Shown: positions 37,442 through 45,683 of the stretch, piece by piece | How positions within the stretch are numbered: position 1 is the first letter of the stretch | Layout of the letters: each line of letters opens with the position of its first letter | Assembly (NCBI GenBank): GCA_016709155.1 | Contig: JADJEI010000013.1 | Span: 620,001-684,000 of the forward strand | Direction of reading: 5' to 3' | Origin: Ignavibacteriales bacterium | GTDB taxonomy: Bacteria > Bacteroidota > Ignavibacteria > Ignavibacteriales > Ignavibacteriaceae | DNA length: 64,000 bases | Program-made: the position numbers and the translations under genes | The notes under the pieces: model-generated | What the model was told of the DNA's origin: nothing | The model's input: the letters and a program-made list of their open reading frames with translations, nothing else | Databases searched by the model: none

Positions 37442-38350
37442 ATGAGAACAGTTAAATCACTAAGCGCATACTTACTAATATTAGCAGTAGTCAGCTTAAT
37501 GTTTTCGGCTTGCAAGAAAAAAACAGATGATGTTGAGCAGACAGTATTAACAGTTAAAGGTTCTGATACGATGGTAAACCTTTCACAAAAATGGGCAGAA
37601 ACATATATGAAGCTTCATCCCGAAGTTGCGATTCAAGTTACAGGTGGGGGATCAGGAACCGGTGTTGCTGCACTTTTAAATAAAACAACTGACCTTGCAA
37701 ATTCATCCCGTGAATTAAAAGCTGTGGAACTAGAAGATGCTAAATCTAAAGGCGTAACTCCATTCGTTTATAAAGTAGCATTAGATGGAATTGCAGTAAT
37801 AGTTCATCCTGAGAGTAAAGTTGATAGTTTAACAATTGAGCAAGTAAGAGATATTTTTTCCGGTAAAATTACAAACTGGAAAGATGTGGGGGGTGCTAAT
37901 TTGCCGATCACTCTTTATGGAAGAGAAAACAGCAGCGGTACTTATGAATTTTTCAAAGAGCATGTGCTTGGGAAAGTAGATGGCAAACAAGTTGATTATT
38001 CACCATCAACACAAGTATTACAGGGAACAGCAGCACTTGGTGAAGCAGTTGCACGCGACAACAAAGGGATTGGTTACGGTGGTGTGGGATACTTTGCAGA
38101 AAGAACTGACGTGAAAATTCTATACATTAAAAAGGATAAAGATTCTCCCGGAATATTACCTTCCGAAAATAAGAAGGTAAACTATGAAGCGATCTGGAGC
38201 GGTGATTATTCTATATCACGTTATCTCTATTGCTTTACAAACGGCGAAGCAACCGGTAAAGTAAAAGACTTTATGGATTTTATAATTTCGCCTGAAGGTC
38301 AAAAAGTTGTTGAAACAATGGAATATATTCCATTACCTGCTAAAAAATAA
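37442..38350 (+). CDS. pstS: Phosphate ABC transporter substrate-binding lipoprotein
   Basis: 302 residues. The signal peptide ends in LMFSACKKK, a lipobox cysteine. The phosphate-binding signatures VKGSDTMVNLSQKWAETYMK, GGGSGTGVAALLNKTTDLAN and YGRENSSGTYEFFKEHV are all present. It captures inorganic phosphate in the periplasm for PstCAB. It is first in the operon and is separated from the next gene by a hairpin that would keep its expression higher than that of the downstream genes. Confidence 0.95.
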   Translation: MRTVKSLSAYLLILAVVSLMFSACKKKTDDVEQTVLTVKGSDTMVNLSQKWAETYMKLHPEVAIQVTGGGSGTGVAALLNKTTDLANSSRELKAVELEDAKSKGVTPFVYKVALDGIAVIVHPESKVDSLTIEQVRDIFSGKITNWKDVGGANLPITLYGRENSSGTYEFFKEHVLGKVDGKQVDYSPSTQVLQGTAALGEAVARDNKGIGYGGVGYFAERTDVKILYIKKDKDSPGILPSENKKVNYEAIWSGDYSISRYLYCFTNGEATGKVKDFMDFIISPEGQKVVETMEYIPLPAKK

Positions 38351-38366
38351 GTTTTGTTTTTAGATG

Positions 38367-38403
38367 GGAAAGTTTCTTTAGAGAGAGGAAACTTTCCTTT
38401 TAT
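38367..38403 (+). terminator. Intercistronic terminator/attenuator after pstS
   Basis: GGAAAGTTTC (38367-38376) and GAAACTTTCC (38388-38397) form a perfect 10-bp stem with an 11-base loop followed by TTTTATTTTT. As the remaining pst genes lie downstream on the same strand without another clear promoter, partial read-through is likely. Confidence 0.82.
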
Positions 38404-38429
38404 TTTTAATAAATTGTCGAAGAGAGAAA

Positions 38430-39518
38430 ATGAAAAAAATTATTTTAGGTTTATTATGCCTTTTGGGTTCTAACGTTTTACTTGCCCAGGAAAACCAGGG
38501 CGGGAAAATTTCAGGATACATGTTTGGAGATTATTTTTATAATGCTGTTAGAGACACAGGTTTATCATCATTAAGCAATGTTGCAAATGGCGGTAAGCAA
38601 GACTTAAATGGTTTTCAGTTGAGAAGAGTATATTTCACTTACGATAACGATATCTCAGAAAATTTCACATCGAGGTTTCGTTTGGAAGCTGATCAAACAG
38701 CTAATACAAGCGATGGAAAGGTAGGTGTATTCGTAAAAGATGCTTACTTAACCTGGAAAAATATTTTTAACGGCAGTGATTTGACTTTTGGTATTCAGCC
38801 AACTATGGTGATTGAAAATGCAGATGCTGACTGGGGACACAGATTTCTTGAAAAAACTATTTTGGATTTAAGAGGAATTGTATCTTCCCGCGATATTGCA
38901 CTTTCATTAAAAGGTAAATTTGATTCGGATGGTGTTTTCAAATATTGGGTGATGATTGGCGACGGCTCCGGCAACAAACCCGAAACTGATAAATACAAAA
39001 GATTCTACGCTCACCTTCAATATAATCCAGTAAAAAATTTATCAGTGACTTTGTATGGTGATTTGAAATCCAAACCTGCCGTTACCGATCCACAAAGTAA
39101 TTCGACTGCCAACTCAACCTTAAGTAACAACGATCTTACTTATGCTTTACTTTTAGGTTATAAAGAGAAAGATAATTTTTCAGTTGGTGCAGAAGTTTTT
39201 CTGAATACAACTCAAAATGGAATTCGGTCCTCTTCAATTGTTAAAGATAGAAACGGAATGGGTTTATCATTTTTTGGATCATATAATTTTTCTCAGCAGT
39301 TATCTGCTGTAGGCAGGTTCGATTACTTCGACCCAAATACCAATACCGATTTCAAAGGCGATTCTAGAAATTGGTTTATATTTAGTCTGAATTATAAACC
39401 AGTTGATAAAATTACAATCAGTCCAAACGTGATTGTGGAAACTTATGAAGCAATAAATGGAAGATCAATTGATGCTTCAGTTACACCAAGAATTACGTTT
39501 TATTATTCCTTTTTATAA
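38430..39518 (+). CDS. Phosphate-selective porin (OprO/OprP-like)
   Basis: 362 residues with signal peptide IILGLLCLLGSNVLLAQ. The body is a beta-barrel: FQLRRVYFTYDNDISENFTS, RFRLEADQT, DLTFGIQPTMVIENADADWG, KRFYAHLQYNPVKNLSVTLY, ending in the aromatic terminal strand ITFYYSFL typical of outer-membrane proteins. The position inside the pst operon points to phosphate or polyphosphate passage across the outer membrane. Confidence 0.82.
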   Translation: MKKIILGLLCLLGSNVLLAQENQGGKISGYMFGDYFYNAVRDTGLSSLSNVANGGKQDLNGFQLRRVYFTYDNDISENFTSRFRLEADQTANTSDGKVGVFVKDAYLTWKNIFNGSDLTFGIQPTMVIENADADWGHRFLEKTILDLRGIVSSRDIALSLKGKFDSDGVFKYWVMIGDGSGNKPETDKYKRFYAHLQYNPVKNLSVTLYGDLKSKPAVTDPQSNSTANSTLSNNDLTYALLLGYKEKDNFSVGAEVFLNTTQNGIRSSSIVKDRNGMGLSFFGSYNFSQQLSAVGRFDYFDPNTNTDFKGDSRNWFIFSLNYKPVDKITISPNVIVETYEAINGRSIDASVTPRITFYYSFL

Positions 39519-39550
39519 GAGTTAAATAAAAATTCTTATTGTAAGTAAAG

Positions 39551-40555
39551 ATGAAACTGATTGATAAAAATACAAGCGAGGAAGAAAAAGAATTTTATTC
39601 TAAATCTTCTGATTCGAAGTACGCGAAAAAAATTAAAAAATTTACCCGCACTAAAGAATCATTGATTAAATTTTTCTTTGCAGTAAACGGTGTGATGGCA
39701 CTTGTTTTCATCATCTTAATTTTCATCTTTTTGTTTAAGGAAGGTTTTAAAGCTTTAGAGCATGTCGGACTTTTAGATTTTCTTTACACTACAAGATCCA
39801 ATGCTAATGGCACGACGGAAACGGTATTCCAGTGGTATCCAACTTCAGATGAACCAAGATATTCTTTAATGCCTTTGATACTTGGAACATTGTTAACCGC
39901 AATTCCTGCAACAATTATTTCTACAATATTTGGAGTTGCGGCAGGTGTTTATCTATCTGAAGTTGCAAATCCAAAATGGAAAGAATTTTTAAAACCATTG
40001 ATCGAATTGTTTGCGGGAATTCCAACTGTCGTAATTGGATTTATAATGTTAGTTATCGGCGCATCGTTTTTTAATGATCTTCTTCATCCCGATAATAGGT
40101 TAAATGCTTTTGTTGCATCGATAGGGTTATCGTTCGTAATAATACCTGTTATTGCATCATTAACTGAAGACGCACTTCATTCAATCCCGAATGAATTACG
40201 TATGGCTTCGTATGGATTGGGTGCAACCAAATGGCAAACTATAAGCAGAGTAATTTTACCTGCAGCATTTAGCGGAGTTAGTGCAAGTATAATTTTAGGA
40301 TTTGGTCGTGCAATCGGTGAAACAATGATCGTACTTATGGCTGCCGGCAATGCTGCAAACATTACTTCAAATCTATTTCTTAGCGTTAGAACTATGACAG
40401 CTACAATTGCAGCGGAGATGGGGGAGGTATCACAAGGTTCGGATCACTATTACTCATTATTTTTTATTGGAATAGTTTTATTTACAATAACTTTTATTCT
40501 AAATCTTATTGCTGAAATTATAATCAGTAAGATGAGAAAGAAGAATACATTTTGA
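39551..40555 (+). CDS. pstC: Phosphate ABC transporter permease PstC
   Basis: 334 residues. After a basic cytoplasmic lead (KYAKKIKKFTRTKESLIKFF) there are about six membrane helices. The ABC permease EAA-type loop reads NELRMASYGLGATKWQTISR and is followed by VILPAAFSGVSASIILGFGR and AIGETMIVLMAAGNA, the PstC signatures. It forms the channel with PstA. It starts 32 bases after the porin gene and ends 10 bases before pstA. Confidence 0.95.
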   Translation: MKLIDKNTSEEEKEFYSKSSDSKYAKKIKKFTRTKESLIKFFFAVNGVMALVFIILIFIFLFKEGFKALEHVGLLDFLYTTRSNANGTTETVFQWYPTSDEPRYSLMPLILGTLLTAIPATIISTIFGVAAGVYLSEVANPKWKEFLKPLIELFAGIPTVVIGFIMLVIGASFFNDLLHPDNRLNAFVASIGLSFVIIPVIASLTEDALHSIPNELRMASYGLGATKWQTISRVILPAAFSGVSASIILGFGRAIGETMIVLMAAGNAANITSNLFLSVRTMTATIAAEMGEVSQGSDHYYSLFFIGIVLFTITFILNLIAEIIISKMRKKNTF

Positions 40556-40565
40556 TGGATAAAAA

Positions 40566-41516
40566 ATGTTAGCACTTCATAAAAAGAAAAAAGATATTTT
40601 TGGCACAACAGCAATTTGGGTTGTTAGAATAATGTTCTTCTTCCTTGTAGCGGCTCTGTTACTTCTAATTGGAAAAATTGTAATGCAGGGAATTGGAAGT
40701 ATATCGGTTGAATTTATTTTTGATGACCCTAAAAACAATATGACCGAAGGTGGAATATTCCCTGCGATATTCGGAACAATTGCCGTAACATTAATTATGA
40801 TTTTGCTTGCCGTTCCGCTCGGTGTTTGCTCTGCGATTTATCTTAACGAGTATGCTAAAGATTCTATCCTAACAAGAATTATCCGAACATCAATAAATAA
40901 TCTTGCCGGTGTTCCCTCAATTGTATTTGGTTTGTTTGGATTGGGATTTTTTATTTTGTTCATAGGAAGGGGAATGGACGATGTACTCGAAACAGGGTTA
41001 CTGTTTGGACAGCCGGCATTGCTATGGGCTTCAGCGACGCTTGCAGTGCTTGTGCTGCCGATTGTAATTGTATCAACTCTCGAAGCCTTAAACTCAGTCC
41101 CAAAATCACATCGCGATGCCTCTTATGGTTTGGGCGCAACTAAATGGCAAACAATTAAAAATGTTGTTTTACCTCAAGCACGTCCCGGAATTTTGACAGG
41201 AACAATTTTAGCGATAAGCAGAGGGGCGGGGGAGACGGCACCAATTTTATTTTTGGGTGCGGCATTCTTTCTTCCTAATCTACCGGTCTCTGATTTGTGC
41301 ATTGGTGATTATTGTATCCCGATGATAAACCCTGCAAAACAGTTTATGTATCTTGCTTATCATATTTTTATATTGGCAACTCAATCTTCAAATCCAACTA
41401 AATCGCTGCCTATTCAATATGGATCAACATTGGTTCTGATAGCTCTGACATTTTTATTAAATATTACTGCAATTATTTTTAGATATAGATTTAGAAAAAG
41501 TTTAGGAAGACTTTAA
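40566..41516 (+). CDS. pstA: Phosphate ABC transporter permease PstA
   Basis: 316 residues. Membrane helices are interspersed with NNLAGVPSIVFGLFGLGFFI and the permease loop HRDASYGLGATKWQTIKNVV, followed by LPQARPGILTGTILAISRGA and GETAPILFLGAAFF, typical of PstA. An 11-residue-scale insertion with two cysteines (SDLCIGDYCIPM) lies in the last periplasmic loop. It ends 19 bases before pstB. Confidence 0.95.
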   Translation: MLALHKKKKDIFGTTAIWVVRIMFFFLVAALLLLIGKIVMQGIGSISVEFIFDDPKNNMTEGGIFPAIFGTIAVTLIMILLAVPLGVCSAIYLNEYAKDSILTRIIRTSINNLAGVPSIVFGLFGLGFFILFIGRGMDDVLETGLLFGQPALLWASATLAVLVLPIVIVSTLEALNSVPKSHRDASYGLGATKWQTIKNVVLPQARPGILTGTILAISRGAGETAPILFLGAAFFLPNLPVSDLCIGDYCIPMINPAKQFMYLAYHIFILATQSSNPTKSLPIQYGSTLVLIALTFLLNITAIIFRYRFRKSLGRL

Positions 41517-41535
41517 ATCATTAATCGAAATAACA

Positions 41536-42294
41536 ATGAAAGAAATTAAAATAATTACGAAGGGTCTTAACTTATTTTATGGCGAGAAACAGGCGCTGAA
41601 AAATATTACGCTAAATATTCCTGATAAAAAAGTTACTGCATTCATCGGACCTTCCGGCTGTGGTAAATCTACTTTCTTACGCGTGCTGAATAGAATGAAC
41701 GACCTGATTGAGCATGTTAGAATTGAAGGTGAAGTCTCTGTTGACGGGGTAAATATTTACGATAAAAATATTGACGTTGTTAATCTCAGAAAAAATATCG
41801 GAATGGTTTTTCAGAAATCAAACTTATTCCCCAAAACTATTTATGAAAATATTGTTTATGGACCAAAGATTAATGGAATAAGTGATAAGAAAATACTAAA
41901 CGAAATCGTTGAAAAAACTTGTGTTCAATCGGCAATTTGGGATGAAGTTAAAGATAGATTGAATGAGAATGCACTTAGCCTTTCTGGCGGGCAGCAGCAA
42001 AGGTTGTGTATTGCACGCGCCCTTGCAGTTGAACCGGAAATCATTTTGATGGATGAGCCGGCAAGCGCACTTGACCCTATTTCAACTGCAAAGATTGAAG
42101 AACTGATTCACGATTTAAAACAGAGATATACAATTGTGATCGTTACACACAACATGCAGCAAGCCGCTCGTGTCAGTGATATGACGGCATTCTTTTATCT
42201 CGGCGAATTAATTGAATTTGATCGAACAACAAAAATCTTTACTAATCCTTCTAAGAAACAAACTGAAGATTATATTTCAGGAAGATTTGGTTGA
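41536..42294 (+). CDS. pstB: Phosphate ABC transporter ATP-binding protein
   Basis: 252 residues. Walker A GPSGCGKST, Q-loop VFQKSNLFPKTIYENI, ABC signature LSGGQQQRLCIARALA, Walker B IILMDEPASALDP and H-loop VTHNMQQAARVSD are intact. The C-terminal FYLGELIEFDRTTKIFTNP is typical of PstB. It powers phosphate import with PstC and PstA. Confidence 0.97.
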   Translation: MKEIKIITKGLNLFYGEKQALKNITLNIPDKKVTAFIGPSGCGKSTFLRVLNRMNDLIEHVRIEGEVSVDGVNIYDKNIDVVNLRKNIGMVFQKSNLFPKTIYENIVYGPKINGISDKKILNEIVEKTCVQSAIWDEVKDRLNENALSLSGGQQQRLCIARALAVEPEIILMDEPASALDPISTAKIEELIHDLKQRYTIVIVTHNMQQAARVSDMTAFFYLGELIEFDRTTKIFTNPSKKQTEDYISGRFG

Positions 42295-42303
42295 TTGATT
42301 GAT

Positions 42304-42345
42304 TTGCATCGTCATGGCGAGGAGTCCTCGACGAAGCAATCCAAA
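42304..42345. repeat. REP-like palindromic repeat between pstB and phoU
   Basis: CGAGGAGTCCTCG (42318-42330) is a 13-base palindrome framed by GCATCGTCATGG and ACGAAGCAATCC. I recognise this as a form of the dispersed GTCAT-GCGAGGA...CGACGAAGCAATC repeat common in Bacteroidota genomes. It makes the pstB-phoU gap unusually long (202 bases). Confidence 0.6.
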
Positions 42346-42496
42346 TGTGATTTATTAGAAATGTCTTGTGTTACTTAGTGTCTTTGAGTCTTTGTGGCAA
42401 GAATAGATTTAGTTGAAAAAATATCTGCCACAAAAGAACTTCGTCTCAAAGATTAAATTATAACAATTAAAGGATGTAGATAACAAAGGAAATAAA

Positions 42497-43195
42497 ATGG
42501 AACGCTTATTAGACGAACATCTTGAAAAATTAAAAACACGTGTTATTAAAATGTGCAGTCTTGTTGACGAACAAGTTCAGTTTGCAAGTAAAGCAGTTGA
42601 AGAAGGGAATCTTGAAATTGCCAAACTTATAATCGAACGCGACAATAAAGTTGATAAATATGATTTGAAGATTGATAAAATCTGCCAGAAAATATTTGCC
42701 GTTGCACAGCCAGTTGCAATGGATCTCCGCTACATAATGTCAGCGCTAACCATTAATAATAATCTTGAACGAATTGGTGATATTGCTGTGAATATTGCAG
42801 AGAGTATTTTGTTGATTCAGAAGAAACCGACTTTTTATAGCCAGACTAAACTTACAGAAATGTTTTTTCTAGCTCAGGAAATGTTGAAAGACTCAATAGA
42901 CTCATTCATAAACTCTAATGCTGAACTTGCCAAAAAAGTAATTATCGCAGATGACAGATTAGATAAATTAAACGCAGAAAATGATAGCATATTAAAAGAA
43001 ATAATGAAGCAAAGTGCGGACAACATCGAACCGGCAGTAGCCTTGCTTGTGATGTCGCGTGAACTTGAAAGGATAGGGGATCACTCAACAAATATTGCAG
43101 AAGATGTTTTCTTTATTGTTGAGGCGCAGCTTGTTAAACATAAGTATGAAAAATATTTTTTTGCAGATGAAAACGATGATGATATAGAAGCCTGA
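42497..43195 (+). CDS. phoU: Phosphate signalling regulator PhoU
   Basis: 232 residues, all helical, with two PhoU repeats. The metal-binding motifs are seen as NNNLERIGDIAVNIAESI and RELERIGDHSTNIAEDVFFI. It normally restrains Pst transport and Pho kinase signalling when phosphate is plentiful. It closes the pst operon and ends 5 bases from the convergent TetR gene. Confidence 0.95.
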   Translation: MERLLDEHLEKLKTRVIKMCSLVDEQVQFASKAVEEGNLEIAKLIIERDNKVDKYDLKIDKICQKIFAVAQPVAMDLRYIMSALTINNNLERIGDIAVNIAESILLIQKKPTFYSQTKLTEMFFLAQEMLKDSIDSFINSNAELAKKVIIADDRLDKLNAENDSILKEIMKQSADNIEPAVALLVMSRELERIGDHSTNIAEDVFFIVEAQLVKHKYEKYFFADENDDDIEA

Positions 43196-43200
43196 TTAAC

Positions 43201-43776
43201 TTAACTAAATAAAACCTGTAAAGTTTTTTGAATCATATCACTTGTGTGCGTGCTCTTTTCGCGAGGCTCAATGTTTCTCAACTTATTACCAAACATTAAC
43301 CCCCAGCTTGTCATTACAACAAAGGAAGGTAATTCCGGATTCATTGTTTCAATTCTGCCAGCATAAACAGGGCTCAAAGCAAGCTTTATTATCTGCTCTT
43401 CTTTTTGTAAAAAATTTTTATACAACTCAATCTCTTTTTCGTTGATATTATCTCTGGCAGCTTTCAATATTAAATCAAACAATAATTTGTGATTGCTTTG
43501 AACATCATCTTTCAATGCGAAATAGCTTCCGAAGCGTTCAAATATTTGAAGTGACTCGTTATTAAAAATGGACTTTAATTCTTCTACAAATTGATCGCCA
43601 TCCCAGCGAACTGTTTCATAAAATAGCCGATCCTTTGATTCAAAATAGTAATACAAACTTGCTTTACTGATTCTTAAATCACGGGCAATTTCATCTAAAG
43701 TTGTTTTAGATATGCTGTTTCTTGCAAACCTTTTTGCAGCAGCACGGATGATCTGAATTCTCTTTTCGTTTTCCAT
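43201..43776 (-). CDS. TetR/AcrR-family transcriptional regulator
   Basis: 191 residues. The N-terminal helix-turn-helix is clear: AAKRFARNSISKTTLDEIAR, DLRISKASLYYYFESKDRLF. The C-terminal ligand-binding part is helical and diverged. It lies 75 bases downstream of the start of nothing else on its strand: the symporter/PIG-L operon (43852-48168) is upstream and co-directional, so it may regulate or be co-transcribed with it. Ligand unknown. Confidence 0.9.
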   Translation of the reverse strand: MENEKRIQIIRAAAKRFARNSISKTTLDEIARDLRISKASLYYYFESKDRLFYETVRWDGDQFVEELKSIFNNESLQIFERFGSYFALKDDVQSNHKLLFDLILKAARDNINEKEIELYKNFLQKEEQIIKLALSPVYAGRIETMNPELPSFVVMTSWGLMFGNKLRNIEPREKSTHTSDMIQKTLQVLFS

Positions 43777-43851
43777 TTTAAATTCTAAATAATTTACTGC
43801 AATAAATTTAACGATTGTTACAGTAATAATTTGAACTCATATTCAAGTTTC

Positions 43852-45546
43852 TTAAACACGCTCTATTGAGGGATTCATTTTAATAATACTAAATAAGTTC
43901 GCCAGAATGATTATTAAAAAACAGCTTATAACATTGAACCATAAAAATGGAATCGAAGTGAATATAAAGCAGTAAAGCACAACTATCTCTGCAATTAATG
44001 CGGAGATAAAAGTCGGAGTTCCTTTTACCCGTTTAAAATAAAACGCCACTAAAAATATTCCGAGTATTGTTCCGTAAACAAGCGAGCCGAGAACATTTAC
44101 CGCTTCGATTAAAGTTCCAAGTCTATTAGCGAATAAAGCAAATCCGATTGCGTAAACACCCCACAAAACTGTAGCAGCTTTTGAAACTTTTAAGTAATGC
44201 GTATCAGAAGCATCCTTTTTAATTAATCTTTTATAAATATCTATCACGGTAGTTGAAGCTAACGAATTTAGCTCTGCTGAAGTTGAAGACATCGAAGCAG
44301 AAAGAATAGCCGCAATGATTAGTCCAATCAACCCGGTCGGCAGAAAATTTATTACAAACGTTAAAAAAATATAATTAGTGTCGTTCGTATCGGAAGTTGG
44401 ATTAGCTTTTTTTATCAACTTCTTTGCTTCGTCCCTTAAATTATTTTCCTCCTTCGAAATTAAATTAAGTTCTTCTTTAATTGAAATGGAAATATTTTTG
44501 TCGTTTCTCCCGGAAAGTAATTCTTTTGATGATTTAAGTTTTTTTTCAAACACTTCTTTGTATTTATTCTGAAGTAATGAATACTCTTGTGAATGTTCGC
44601 TTTCCAGGAGATTCTTTTCTTCGATAGGATTAAAATAAAGAGGGGGTTGGATGAACTGAAAGAAAACAAATACCATTACACCAATTAGTAAAATAAAAAA
44701 CTGCATAGGAATTTTTAGAAACCCATTCATCAAAAGTCCAAGTCTGCTTTCAGTTACGGAGCTGCCGGCGAGGTAACGCTGCACCTGCGATTGATCGGTG
44801 CCGAAATAAGATAACATTAAAAATGTTCCGCCAATTACCCCGCTCCAGAAAGTGTATTTGTTATTCAGATCGAAACTGAAATCTAATGCATTCAGCTTAT
44901 TCATTTTCCCGGCAAGTTTTAAAGCATCGTTAAAGCCAATGTTTTCAGGCAGTAAATTGATTATCATAAAAAATGCAGCAATCATTCCGATAAAAATTAT
45001 TGCCATTTGTAAGATATGAGTTTTATTTACAGCATTAGTTCCACCAATTGTAGTGTAAATGATAACAAGAATTCCGGTGATAATTACTGTGAAGTTAATA
45101 TTCCATCCAAGAATAACTGAGAGGACAAGGGCAGGGGCAAAAATTGTAAATCCGGCAGCAAGTCCGCGCTGCGTTAAAAATAAAATACTGCCGAGCAAAC
45201 GATTTTTCAAATCGAATCTTGTTTCAAGATATTCGTAAGCGGTATAAACATTTAAACGATGAAAGATGGGAACCGCAGTAATAGATAAAATTATCATTGC
45301 GAGTGGAAGACCCAAATAAAATTGTACAAAACCCATTCCGTCTGTGTAAGCTTGACCGGGGGTGGAAATAAAAGTAATCGCACTTGCCTGCGTTGCCATT
45401 ATTGACAAAGTTACAGTTTTCCATCGTGTTGACTTATTGGAAAGGATATAACTTCTGATTGAATTAGTTTTTCTCGTGCTTATGCTTCCATAGATGACAA
45501 TGAATAAAGTAAATGCAGCGAGAACAACCCAATCAATTGTGCTCAT
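43852..45546 (-). CDS. Sodium:solute symporter (SSS family) with a hydrophilic insert
   Basis: 564 residues with about 13 membrane helices. SSS features include KSTRWKTVTLSIMATQASAI, TFISTPGQAYTDG, YTTIGGTNAVNKTHILQ and AAILSASMSSTSAELNSLAS. Between two helices (about residues 305-395) there is a charged, probably coiled-coil insert (NLLESEHSQEYSLLQNKYKE, KEELNLISKEENNLRDEAKK) not usual for the family. The start overlaps the 46-residue membrane protein gene (ATGA), which in turn overlaps the PIG-L deacetylase gene. Uptake of a product of the deacetylase is possible. Confidence 0.9.
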   Translation of the reverse strand: MSTIDWVVLAAFTLFIVIYGSISTRKTNSIRSYILSNKSTRWKTVTLSIMATQASAITFISTPGQAYTDGMGFVQFYLGLPLAMIILSITAVPIFHRLNVYTAYEYLETRFDLKNRLLGSILFLTQRGLAAGFTIFAPALVLSVILGWNINFTVIITGILVIIYTTIGGTNAVNKTHILQMAIIFIGMIAAFFMIINLLPENIGFNDALKLAGKMNKLNALDFSFDLNNKYTFWSGVIGGTFLMLSYFGTDQSQVQRYLAGSSVTESRLGLLMNGFLKIPMQFFILLIGVMVFVFFQFIQPPLYFNPIEEKNLLESEHSQEYSLLQNKYKEVFEKKLKSSKELLSGRNDKNISISIKEELNLISKEENNLRDEAKKLIKKANPTSDTNDTNYIFLTFVINFLPTGLIGLIIAAILSASMSSTSAELNSLASTTVIDIYKRLIKKDASDTHYLKVSKAATVLWGVYAIGFALFANRLGTLIEAVNVLGSLVYGTILGIFLVAFYFKRVKGTPTFISALIAEIVVLYCFIFTSIPFLWFNVISCFLIIILANLFSIIKMNPSIERV

Positions 45547-45683
45547 TCAAAGGCTCGTGAAAAAAAATATAGCAGGAATGTCATTAATCCAAGATCTATC
45601 AGAATCAACAAATAAATATTTCGCCACTTCTTCAAGAAAGGTGGGTGGGTTTCGTCGAGTATTATTATTTTATCCGTTTCCAT
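45543..45683 (-). CDS. 46-residue single-helix membrane protein, symporter partner
   Basis: The frame from 45683 reads METDKIIILDETHPPFLKKW and then a hydrophobic helix (YLLILIDLGLMTFLLYFF). Its stop overlaps the symporter start (ATGA) and its start overlaps the end of the PIG-L gene by 14 bases, so it is embedded in an operon on both sides. Such tight coupling supports a real gene despite its size. Confidence 0.68.
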   Translation of the reverse strand: METDKIIILDETHPPFLKKWRNIYLLILIDLGLMTFLLYFFSRAFE

